From assembly GCF_010093815.1 (NCBI RefSeq), contig NW_022985575.1:62001-126000 (forward strand): DNA of 64,000 nt. The letters are read 5' to 3'. Positions within the stretch are counted from its first letter, which is position 1, and each line of letters begins with the position of its first letter. The translations under genes were made by a program, and so were the position numbers. This document shows, piece after piece, positions 56,501 to 64,000 of the stretch. The notes below the pieces were generated by a model that was not told the DNA's origin, searched no databases, and saw nothing but the letters and a program-made list of their open reading frames with translations. The stretch comes from Pseudovirgaria hyperparasitica. Lineage: Eukaryota > Ascomycota > Dothideomycetes > Acrospermales > Acrospermaceae.

Positions 56501-57902
56501 TTTGAAGGTGTCTTGGCCTCTTTCCAGCTCCCTCGGAAAGAAAAGGCAAACTGTCTTGCTACGTGGAAGCCACACTGTGGGATGTTCAAATACAACTGGA
56601 TCGCCATAGGCACCACGGCTTCATTGAGGGAACCGTCACCGGGCATGAGAAGCGCAAGCGGCCAAGCAGGAGGTTTGCTGATCGTCCGCAAAGTACCATC
56701 GGCTAGAGGCGCACTCGGACAAAAAGGTGGGCTTGAATTACGCAAGGTGAAGTATATATATTACGGCAAGTCCGACGAGGGCCCGATTCATGCGCTCGCC
56801 TCGTACCGGAACGACAGTCTTATCATCGGCACTGGTCAATCATTACACATTCTACAATATGACCAGGAAGCACAGAGGTATGTATATCCCTACTGCGGTT
56901 CATTAGTTGCTACTGACATCGACCCCTCACCACAGCTTCAACACGGTGTTTCGTTACCGCAGCCTTCCCTCACCGGCAGTCCGGATCGAAGTGAAGCCTC
57001 ACCGCTATGAACCAGACAGACACATGCGTGGCGATCCATGCTACGTCACAACTCTCAAGCACTCTGTCCTTGGGTTTGACATGCATGTCGGACACGCCAA
57101 TATGTGGCCAGGAATTGCTGCGAACATCGAGCCAACCTTCACCGACACCACCCACCGCCAGTCCATCACACATCACCTGATTGCTATAAATTCCCCAAAA
57201 CCATCTCATAGCGAATACTCACCAAGTGCGCCTGTACCGTCCGCACCTAAGCTCCTCCTGGTTGCTGACAAGTCTGCCACCGTCACGGGCCTTCTCTCTG
57301 ATGCTTCCTCGTCGAGACAGACTGCGTTACGCGTCGCTTTCTCTGCTCGCCTCCCGCGTAGCATCACACGTATGCGCAGCGTGAAAGTACTTCCTCCGTG
57401 GAATGCTCAGCCTCTAGACGGCATCGAACCTGAGCCAGTGATTGGTAGCGCTGCTGATGGTACCCTCTTCGCGCTACATGTTCTCCGTCATCACGCATGG
57501 CAGGTCCTCAAAGTTCTCGAGTGCCTTCTTGTTGTTGCTGCATCCAAAGAGAGTGCAAGCTTGCTTTGCAAGCCAGATGTAAAGGAGGCAGAGCGGGCGC
57601 AAGATGTGATTCTGTCGATCAAGGCAAGAAAGAGCGCAGAGGACGCGGATACAAGCAGTGTGCTGAGACCAACCTTGAGAGATCTCGACTGGCATGTTGA
57701 TGGGACTAAACTGGCGTACCTGAGAACAGCGGATATTGAGCTCGAAATTAACAGACTTGTAGAAGGGGCGGGCTGGGAGGCAAGGGAAGCGTGGGAGATG
57801 GTGTTGGGTGACTTCATGGCCGAGATGGAGACTAGATCGGAGATAGAGGTTGCAGGCACTCTGGAGAAGTGGCTTGTTGGCGTTCTTGGGCCTGTCTTCT
57901 GA
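53521..57902 (+). CDS. MMS1-N/CPSF-A beta-propeller protein (DDB1/Rse1/Cft1 superfamily)
   Basis: Exons 53521-54469, 54552-56877 and 56936-57902 encode 1,413 residues. Splicing gives PLVECQEYPLLLITLQFSPD and QEAQSFNTVFRYRS. The N-terminal 600 residues resemble the MMS1-type propeller region (PVRIRHQNKNDLVYVGEDFLRL; ILRIGMSGKVAEV), a middle part has the family's self-repeating strands (LLVCGLRSGHVLSFEVD; TPIGLFMTCNNIFCRIDRL), and the C-terminal third fits CPSF-A (GPIHALASYRNDSLIIGTGQSLHILQYD; PVIGSAADGTLFALHVL). Members are scaffolds with three propellers: DDB1 and Mms1 in cullin ubiquitin ligases, Rse1 in splicing, Cft1 in mRNA 3' processing. Divergence makes the exact orthology unclear; an Mms1-like adaptor seems most likely to me. 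Confidence 0.78.
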
Positions 57903-58385
57903 TGCATATTGGGGGCGCACCAGATGGGTGTGTGTTCGGAATCCTAGCGGTTGATAGACATATATAAATATCTCAGCATTCTGTACTCCGTGTAGGACGT
58001 AAGGATGTATGGAAGATGATGACAGTATGAGAAGAGATTTCAGTGAAACTGCAGGGAGATTTCATTAGCTGAAGCTCGTGTACTAATGGCTCAAGTCGTC
58101 AACGACGGAAGAAGCATGAAGCAACATGGCATTATGGTAGGCTGGACGCCAATATCCTTGTGTACTTGCATAACTTCAGCGTGCTACTAAACGTCCTTAA
58201 CTTGGCTATTATCCACTCGTATGATGTATCGCGTCCCCAAGACCTGTCTGCACTAAAGATGTTGGACGGTAGGTATTTACTCGGGAGGAACCTTCGGGTA
58301 TAAATTTACCTGACTTCAACAGAGCAGACTGGAAAATAATATTCACAGGTGTGCCTACACATGAGCACAATGTATGTAAAGGCAA
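57903..58385. other. Convergent intergenic gap
   Basis: 3'-3' gap between the MMS1/CPSF-A gene and the TatD-type gene; nothing else seen. Confidence 0.45.
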
Positions 58386-59627
58386 TCATTTTCCAGTACC
58401 ATACACAAACGCCATCCAGTTAGCTTTGAGCCTCTGCGCGCCGTCATGAACCGGCCACCGTTTAACAGTACACAACGTCCTGACCATGTCTTCCAAATGC
58501 TCGTCCATTATATCGCCCGCCGTATGCAGGTCGCTCTCAACAAGGATCCGGTCGTCCGGAACAGCCCGGATGACATCTTCGATACCGGATCTCTTTGGCG
58601 TCTCGCGTTCCGCAAAGTTGATTGCCGTCGAGAACGAAGCATAGAAATCAATAGGGATCTTGGGGTCCCAGTATTGCTTTATATTAGACGCGCTACCAGA
58701 ATACGAATGCAGGCATATTCGCGGAGGAAAAGGTCTCGACGTCACCTCCTCGGTCTGGCCTTGTATGTTCTCCCCCTGATGATCATCCGCATGAACCGCT
58801 TGCGGATGCTCCTTCTGCCGCTTTCGCTCCCGTTTACTGGGGACGTGTCTCTCGTGCCCGGTCCAGGTCTGCTTGATGGTCTCGAAGAGAACGCCATGTG
58901 CCTGCACGCCGTGCACGGAGACCGCTCTGCGCATCTCTCCCGCGAGCCGTAGCTGCGCGAGAAGCACCTTCTTCTGGTGCTCCATGTCGACGTGATACGG
59001 CGATAATCGCCGCCCTTCGCGGCCGCCGGGGGTCAGTGTGTCGTTTCTCTGGCCTTCTTGGTCTGGCGCCCAGGGGTATGGGATGCGGAACGCCTTGTCT
59101 AGTCCGACTTCGCCGACGAGGGCTTGAGGGAATGTCTCCAGGCGTTTCCTCGTCTCGGCTATGAATTGGGATAGCGGCTTTGGGTCGGGAAAGGACGCGA
59201 GCATGTCCTGGTCCTCGTCACTGAGACTCTGAGCATTCTTCGTCGTGATTGCGGTCTTGTAGTGCTGCTGTTTCTCCTCTGGCGTGAGAGTCTCCTTGCT
59301 GTCGCCGCCGTACACGCTTTCGTCAAACAGCTGGTGCGAAAACCAGGGGTGCCAGCCAAAACACGGCACGACCTTGCCGTCGCCGTGTGCTGAGTCTGGA
59401 GGCTGTGACTTCACGCCGTGTTTACTTGCTACTTGCTCTACGAGTTCTTGGTCTTGGGCTCTGGTAGCCATGACTGTCAGGACGGCAGCCTTCATGTCTG
59501 GGATTGATGCGATGGATGACATTGTGTCTGTTGGGTGGCAGTGCGCGTCATAGACGCCGATATGCCAGGGGAAGTCATCGACTTGCTCTTCTATGTTTTC
59601 TGCTGCCATTTTTATATCTTTTCGCAT
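58386..59627 (-). CDS. TatD-family metal-dependent hydrolase, Scn1 (Cut9-interacting)-like
   Basis: A single-exon gene of 413 residues; a second Met at 59609 is an alternative start. The amidohydrolase barrel is marked by the first metal pair in YDAHCHPTD, the HPWF segment in CFGWHPWFSHQLF, the Glu in LVGEVGLDKAFRIP, the His in AVSVHGVQAHG, HSYSGSASNIKQYW and finally the Asp in ILVESDLH. Together these match TatD DNases. Fission yeast Scn1 binds the APC subunit Cut9 and has this domain plan. A basic, Gln-rich insertion (SKRERKRQKEHPQ) interrupts the barrel between the two His segments. Whether the protein is an active nuclease is not shown by sequence, though the metal ligands look intact. 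Confidence 0.88.
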   Translation of the reverse strand: MRKDIKMAAENIEEQVDDFPWHIGVYDAHCHPTDTMSSIASIPDMKAAVLTVMATRAQDQELVEQVASKHGVKSQPPDSAHGDGKVVPCFGWHPWFSHQLFDESVYGGDSKETLTPEEKQQHYKTAITTKNAQSLSDEDQDMLASFPDPKPLSQFIAETRKRLETFPQALVGEVGLDKAFRIPYPWAPDQEGQRNDTLTPGGREGRRLSPYHVDMEHQKKVLLAQLRLAGEMRRAVSVHGVQAHGVLFETIKQTWTGHERHVPSKRERKRQKEHPQAVHADDHQGENIQGQTEEVTSRPFPPRICLHSYSGSASNIKQYWDPKIPIDFYASFSTAINFAERETPKRSGIEDVIRAVPDDRILVESDLHTAGDIMDEHLEDMVRTLCTVKRWPVHDGAQRLKANWMAFVYGTGK

Positions 59628-59934
59628 CGAGTGTTCCTCCCGATTTTGCTGTGATATCGAATCGGATGTTGATTTTTAGGATGGATGTGACGTCAACCGA
59701 AGCATCCATCACTCGCTGTGTACATCTCAGTACAAACCCCGGCTTGCTTCACATGAAAGCTTCCATCCGAACATCCTCATCCATACATCGTCTCTCTCCC
59801 TCTCTCCTCTTCACAACACCACACTCCTCTCCTCCTTACCTCACAACAATGCCGCCTCGCCCTCCCTCTCACGCCCTCTCACACAACCCCCCATAACCAC
59901 GACCATACCCAAACCCATACCCAAACCCACAACC
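59628..59934. other. Divergent promoter region
   Basis: Short region between the TatD-type gene and the following membrane protein. Strongly pyrimidine-rich from 59780, with an ACCCAAACCCAT-type simple tract at 59903-59930. Confidence 0.45.
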
Positions 59935-60789
59935 ATGCCCAAACTCCCCCTCCTCAACCCCCTCTCCCTCCTCCCCCCGCTCATCCTCCTCGCCTTCTCC
60001 ATCCCCCTCGCCCTCCTCGCAACCTGGACGACCTCGCTCGCAATCTGCACCCTACTCCTCCGCGTATCCGTCGTCTACGTCGAGCTCGCCCTCGCCCTGC
60101 TGCACAGCTACATTACACGCCTCATCCCATCGCCGTCGCCGTCGCCGTCTTCACAGACAGAGATATACGCATATCCACCCGTCCTCGCGACGGTACCTTC
60201 AGCACAGCACTCGCGTCGCCGTCGTCGTCGGAGCAGCAATAGCAATAGCAGCACATCTTCACTCACACCTATACCAACACAAACACCTCCATCTCCATCT
60301 CCATCCACAGCGACAGCCACCACCACACAGCAACACAAAAGAACCCACCGCGCCGTCAAATCAGACTCCATCGTCGTCGCCGCGGCGCCCGATCGAGACT
60401 TTGAAGGCATGGGCGGCTGGCGCATTCCGCCGCCGACAAGTCGCAAGAACAACAGCACTACTGCCGGTGCTGGTGGTGGTGCTAGTAGTGGTGCAGTAGC
60501 AGGAAACGCCGACGACGATGACGAGGCGCTGTGGATGGGTATGAATGCCCGGCTCGAGCTGCCTGCCCATGCCACGCACGAGACGCAGCGGCGACGGCAT
60601 CACAGACGGTCGCTGACGGCGAGTGGGGGTACGGTAGCGGGGGACTGGAGTCCCACGCGGACGCGGACGCGCACGAGTCCGAGTGCGAGTCGGGTGTGGA
60701 CGAGGGCGCCGACGCCGGCGGCGGATGTCGGTGTTGGCGCAGAGGGGTACTTCACAATCACGCCTATTGGGAGGAAGAGCGGCGTGTGA
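59935..60789 (+). CDS. Membrane protein with low-complexity tail, unrecognised
   Basis: A single-exon frame of 284 codons. Residues 5-60 hold two hydrophobic segments (LLPPLILLAFSIPLALLATW and ICTLLLRVSVVYVELALALLH). The remaining three quarters are low complexity: PSPSPSP, a run of Arg, Ser/Asn, Thr/Pro and Gly/Ala repeats, then the more ordered MNARLELPAHATHETQRRRHH, SLTASGGTVAGDWSPT and the end GYFTITPIGRKSGV. Those last blocks look conserved, and I have seen similar tails in mould proteins of unknown role. The opposite-strand frame is a shadow of the repeats. The Arg/Ser sequences and final GRK could be phosphorylated. No function proposed. Confidence 0.65.
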   Translation: MPKLPLLNPLSLLPPLILLAFSIPLALLATWTTSLAICTLLLRVSVVYVELALALLHSYITRLIPSPSPSPSSQTEIYAYPPVLATVPSAQHSRRRRRRSSNSNSSTSSLTPIPTQTPPSPSPSTATATTTQQHKRTHRAVKSDSIVVAAAPDRDFEGMGGWRIPPPTSRKNNSTTAGAGGGASSGAVAGNADDDDEALWMGMNARLELPAHATHETQRRRHHRRSLTASGGTVAGDWSPTRTRTRTSPSASRVWTRAPTPAADVGVGAEGYFTITPIGRKSGV

Positions 60790-60968
60790 ATGAGTCTTGT
60801 GGGAAAAGCTTTGCTTTGCGAATGGGAGAGGAAGCTGGCGAGAGTAGGAGGACAGGATGAGTGTGAGTGCGGGTATCAAATCTACTTCGACTTGCAGCGC
60901 GTTGAAAGTTAACGCAGACGGGTTTGTGAATTGCTATTCTACGAGGGCATTGCATGCGCCATGATTCA

Positions 60969-62301
60969 TTATATAGTCGCGGCGTTGGATACGTGGCGCT
61001 TCTTCGAGGAGAGAGATGTAGGCAGCCAGGACCGGAATGTCATGGGCGTAGAAAACTTCTCCGAGAATCTTGCTCTGCCCGGGCCATTGTCCCCTTTGGT
61101 CCATGTTGGCCTAAAGACTGATCCCAGGACAACTTCGACTGCCTTGATGATGAGCAGCGTGACGCCTCCTTTGTCGCAGTAGTTGTCGCCCGCCAATCGA
61201 ACAAACACTACGCAATCATCGTTAGACCAGCCGCTCTGCACAACACAACAAGCAATACTCACTGCCCCAAAGTATCCAGTCGCAGATATAGTTGCCCATG
61301 CTCACCACCAACGGCAAAATCAACTTCTTCTCCGCCGCAATACTCCCAAACACGCCATTCCCCCTCCTCTCCATCCGCGTATCCAGCTTCCGATTAAAAG
61401 CCAGCACACAAAAGTAGCTCACCACCAACGCACTCACCGCGCCCGCAAAGACCCGAAACCCAAGCGCATTCCGAAAATGCTCCGCCTCCTTGCGCTCCCA
61501 CCCAACCAGCCCACACCGATTCGCATTCCCACTCCCAAACAAGAACCCGAGCGCTCCCGGCAGCGCCACCAGACTCAGTATACTCTCCTGCACAACAACG
61601 TCCCAGACGGTATTGTTGAAGTTGCTGACCGCCAGCCCCTTGACGAAGAACAGCAGCAGGAAGCTCCAGCGCGGCCGCATCAGCCACAGCGTCATCGCGG
61701 GCCCAAAGCCCATCCCGGCGTTGCCCGCACGCTCAATCGTGGTGACGACCAGCAACATGAGGATCTCGGTCGCGGCGTGGAAGGCCCCGGTGGCAGGTGT
61801 CCAGGCTGTCGTCGATCGCGCGCTGGGCCGGACGAGGCGGTAGAGGTTGAGCTTGTCGCGCACGTGCTGGTGGCCGGTGAGCAGCTCCTTGGAGGCGTCG
61901 AGCACGTTCATGACGAAGAGGGTGGTCAGGATCGAGACTTTGGGCGAGCATTCCCCGGCGAGGTGGGCGGTGAGGCTGGTCGTGGTGGTGGTGTTTGCTG
62001 CGGTAGCGTTCTTGGGGGAGAAGGACGGGCCGTCGGCGAGGTTGGCGGGGAGGAAGCAGTGGTGGAGAGATGGACAGTCGCCGTTTGGCGTGACGGTGCC
62101 CGGGCAGAAGAGCGTGGGAGCATGGCAGAAGGAGTGGTTTGAGGGCGAGAATGGGATGTTGCATTCCGTGTTGATGCGTGCTTGGGACTCCTTGTAGTGC
62201 TCGTGGAGTCTGGTTTTGAAGCTGTCTAGGCCGAGGACGGGGAGCGGGTTGAGGAGGTGCAAGAAGAAGACGAGGGCAGTGGTTGTGATGAACCGATGCA
62301 T
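60969..62301 (-). CDS. Signal-bearing multi-pass membrane protein, unrecognised
   Basis: Exons 62301-61263 and 61207-60969 give 425 residues; splicing at GTGAGT...GCGTAG joins NYICDWILWG to MFVRLAGDNYCDKG and extends the frame by 79 residues. The N-terminus MHRFITTTALVFFLHLLNPLPVLGL is a signal peptide. A luminal Cys-rich region with Asn-glycosylation sites (CNIPFSPSNHSFCHAPTLFC, then CPSLHHCF) covers residues 30-125. Several hydrophobic stretches follow (ILMLLVVTTIE, SFLLLFFVKGLAV, ILSLVALPGALGFLF, VFAGAVSALVVSYFCVLAF, LILPLVVSMGNYICDWILW). It looks like a widespread family of fungal membrane proteins of unknown role. The membrane count needs checking. Confidence 0.75.
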
Positions 62302-62480
62302 GATGATGATTTTGGTGCAGCAAGAATGTTACTGGTGTGTGTGTGTAGAACTGGGAGGGAAGAGGATGTAATGAACAGGAACAAAAAGATGGGAGCATCC
62401 TAATCACTTCCAGTCGACGTTGCATCCATCTGGCCATTTTGTGTTTTGTCCAAAGAAAACCCGTTGTACTTGCCTTCCAT

Positions 62481-64000
62481 TCACCCCTTAAGGTCTGCAA
62501 GAGAATCCTTCAGCCGGTCCCAGCCATCTGTTCCTTCCCATGTATCCTTTCCTTTGCCCATGATACCCCTAATCGCACTCCGGGCCTTGAACTTCCAGTC
62601 TTTTGCGACGAGCTCTCCATCTCCAGCGCCCAGGCCTTCAGTTCGATCCATCTCACCCAGACTTTGATAGGCATCGACCAAATCGATCGTAGCATCTACG
62701 ACAGCATCCCATTGTTTCTCTTCGCTAAACTCCCAGCCAGGTTGACTGGTCACGCACCGCCATGCTTTTTCCTCTGCCTCGAGTGCTCGTGTCGGACGCT
62801 TGCGCCAGAGCGCCAGCTTGGAGACAATCTTCCAGAGATGTGCCGACGACGTGATCAACGGGATGACTTTCTCGTCCACGAGTCTGACTACCATCCTCGC
62901 GAGGCCCGGTTTGTTTGGGTCATAGCCCAGTCCTCCTTCCTCTTGATCTAGCGCAACGACGTGTCTGACGAGCATTTCAAGGATGGGCGCATCCACACAT
63001 TGCTCGCCAACTGACTTGCCGCGTATCTCGATGATTCGGCCCTGTGCTGTGACCATGTCGTTGTATGAGGGCGGGACAAGTGACGTAGCTACGATAAGCA
63101 CGTTCGCCCAGATCTTGTGGCTTTCGAACTTGAGGGTGGAGGCTCGTTTGAATGCTTTGAGTGCGTCACGGCGATGCTTCTGAGGATCGGACAATGCAGC
63201 TTGTGCAGAATGGTTGGCAGCATCTTCGCCTTCATCATCATCATCCAGTATAGTCGGAGGCATCCGCCTCTCGGTACCATCGGCAGTGACGTCGGGCTCG
63301 ACGTGGATCAAGGCAGCAGCAAGATTACTCCATGCCTCTGCGTCAGTGTCGTCGATTTGAACAGTACGAGAAAAGGCCTCTGCAGCTCTTACGTATTCCT
63401 GTAGTTCGAGAAGAGCGCACCCCATGGCAAACCAGGCGGACTGGTTGATCTGGTTAACCTTGAGCGACTGAGCATAGGCATGAGCAGCTTTTGTAAAGTC
63501 TCTGCCTGCGAAATAGTACTTTCCGAGCGAGCGCTGAGCACGAGCATAGCGGCTTCCAGAGACTTCCCAGGCTGTTTGGTACATGGCAGGGTCTTTGTCA
63601 ATGTCACCAATGATGCAATATAATCGTGGTGCATCAGAGGGTGGTGGAGATCTTGCCTTGCCTTCCCACTTCTCCGTATCTAGATCAGCACTCTCGTCGT
63701 CACCGCTAGTAGCATGGAAAAGCTGTCGTCGTACAACCATCTTAGCTTTGTCTTCGCGCTCTGTTGCGGCCCAGCATAAAGCTGCCTCGGCCCACATCTC
63801 GAGTCGCTCGTATATCTCGAGTGCAGACCTCAAGCCTCCCAGACTGACCCATCTTGAAGCAAGTTCTGCCTCCAGCTCCCATCTTGAGGGAGATGAGAGT
63901 TGGAAGACATACTTCAATCGCTCACTGACAGGAGCAGACTCGGACTCTTTAGCCCTCGGAAGAAAAGTCGAAGACGTGTTCTCTTTGACATCCGTGCTTT
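62481..64000 (-). CDS. TPR-repeat protein, TTC27/Emw1-like, 5' part beyond window
   Basis: The frame is open from the window end to the stop at 62481, so the start lies beyond base 64000; 506 residues are visible. Helical repeats are clear: LGGLRSALEIYERLEMWAEAALCW, SLGKYYFAGRDFTKAAHAYAQS, AWFAMGCALLELQEYVRAAEAF and AWSNLAAALIHVE, typical tetratricopeptide units. This order, followed by DALKAFKRASTLKFESHKIWANV and a long helical C-terminus, is that of human TTC27 and yeast Emw1 (YNL313c), an essential protein linked to cell-wall and assembly functions. An acidic, disordered insert (DDDDEGEDAANHSAQ) sits after the third repeat. No introns seen in this part. Confidence 0.85.
   Translation of the reverse strand, partial: STDVKENTSSTFLPRAKESESAPVSERLKYVFQLSSPSRWELEAELASRWVSLGGLRSALEIYERLEMWAEAALCWAATEREDKAKMVVRRQLFHATSGDDESADLDTEKWEGKARSPPPSDAPRLYCIIGDIDKDPAMYQTAWEVSGSRYARAQRSLGKYYFAGRDFTKAAHAYAQSLKVNQINQSAWFAMGCALLELQEYVRAAEAFSRTVQIDDTDAEAWSNLAAALIHVEPDVTADGTERRMPPTILDDDDEGEDAANHSAQAALSDPQKHRRDALKAFKRASTLKFESHKIWANVLIVATSLVPPSYNDMVTAQGRIIEIRGKSVGEQCVDAPILEMLVRHVVALDQEEGGLGYDPNKPGLARMVVRLVDEKVIPLITSSAHLWKIVSKLALWRKRPTRALEAEEKAWRCVTSQPGWEFSEEKQWDAVVDATIDLVDAYQSLGEMDRTEGLGAGDGELVAKDWKFKARSAIRGIMGKGKDTWEGTDGWDRLKDSLADLKG

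Noticed and set aside
59903-59930. CCCAAACCCAT-type tract resembling a telomere repeat
   Set aside because: The unit is not the CCCTAA of filamentous ascomycetes, and the tract is short and irregular; it is a simple pyrimidine-rich repeat near a promoter.

Overview
The window is nuclear DNA of a filamentous ascomycete (Pezizomycotina). It carries many short introns of about 45-75 bases (mostly GTAAGT-like donors, CTAAC-like branch sites and CAG/TAG acceptors), compact genes on both strands, and fungus-specific families: a HET-domain protein, elongation factor 3, a vacuolar TRP channel, a heme-thiolate peroxygenase and a fungal O-methyltransferase. The protein sequences feel closest to Dothideomycetes, but that placement is inference. 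I see 29 protein genes, of which two run off the window edges (GLN4 at the left, the TTC27/EMW1-like gene at the right) and one, at 26.6 kb, is tentative. There is also one decayed host gene. I found no rRNA, no convincing tRNA, no CRISPR array and no intact transposon.

Layout. 0-2 kb: 3' part of glutaminyl-tRNA synthetase. 2.6-11.3 kb is the most accessory-looking part: a divergent O-methyltransferase / sulfotransferase pair, a large HET-domain protein, a broken histidine-phosphatase gene that has not been noted as a gene by its open frames alone, and a macrodomain protein. 11.9-16.5 kb: a two-membrane-segment PAN-like protein and a Spo71-like PH-domain protein. 17-24 kb: a core block of YVC1 channel, eIF2-alpha, a SAP-like membrane protein and a mitochondrial carrier. 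24.9-33 kb: a C2H2 protein, a small coiled-coil gene, a single-pass protein with two NPFXD endocytosis signals, a GH5 glycosidase and a secreted peroxygenase. A 2 kb gene-poor gap follows. 34.9-43.1 kb: calcipressin, RPB3, mitochondrial GrpE, a RING-CH membrane ligase and proteasome alpha-2. 43.6-52 kb: a glycoside-hydrolase-like protein, elongation factor 3 and a TBC Rab-GAP. 53.5-64 kb: an MMS1/CPSF-A beta-propeller protein, a TatD-type hydrolase, two membrane proteins of unknown function and the TTC27-like TPR gene.

How genes relate. Most neighbours are unrelated housekeeping genes, as is usual in fungi, so shared position means little. Possible functional groupings are the O-methyltransferase with the sulfotransferase (specialised metabolism), the HET protein with the macrodomain protein (possible NAD/ADP-ribose link, speculative), and calcium signalling represented twice (YVC1 channel and calcipressin, 17 kb apart). 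I see no complete, clearly new multi-gene system. The most interesting items are the decayed phosphatase between HET and macro genes, the NPFXD-bearing membrane protein, the SAP-plus-membrane protein, the 20-base microexon in the proteasome gene, and the altered active-site motif and GC-AG intron of the peroxygenase gene.
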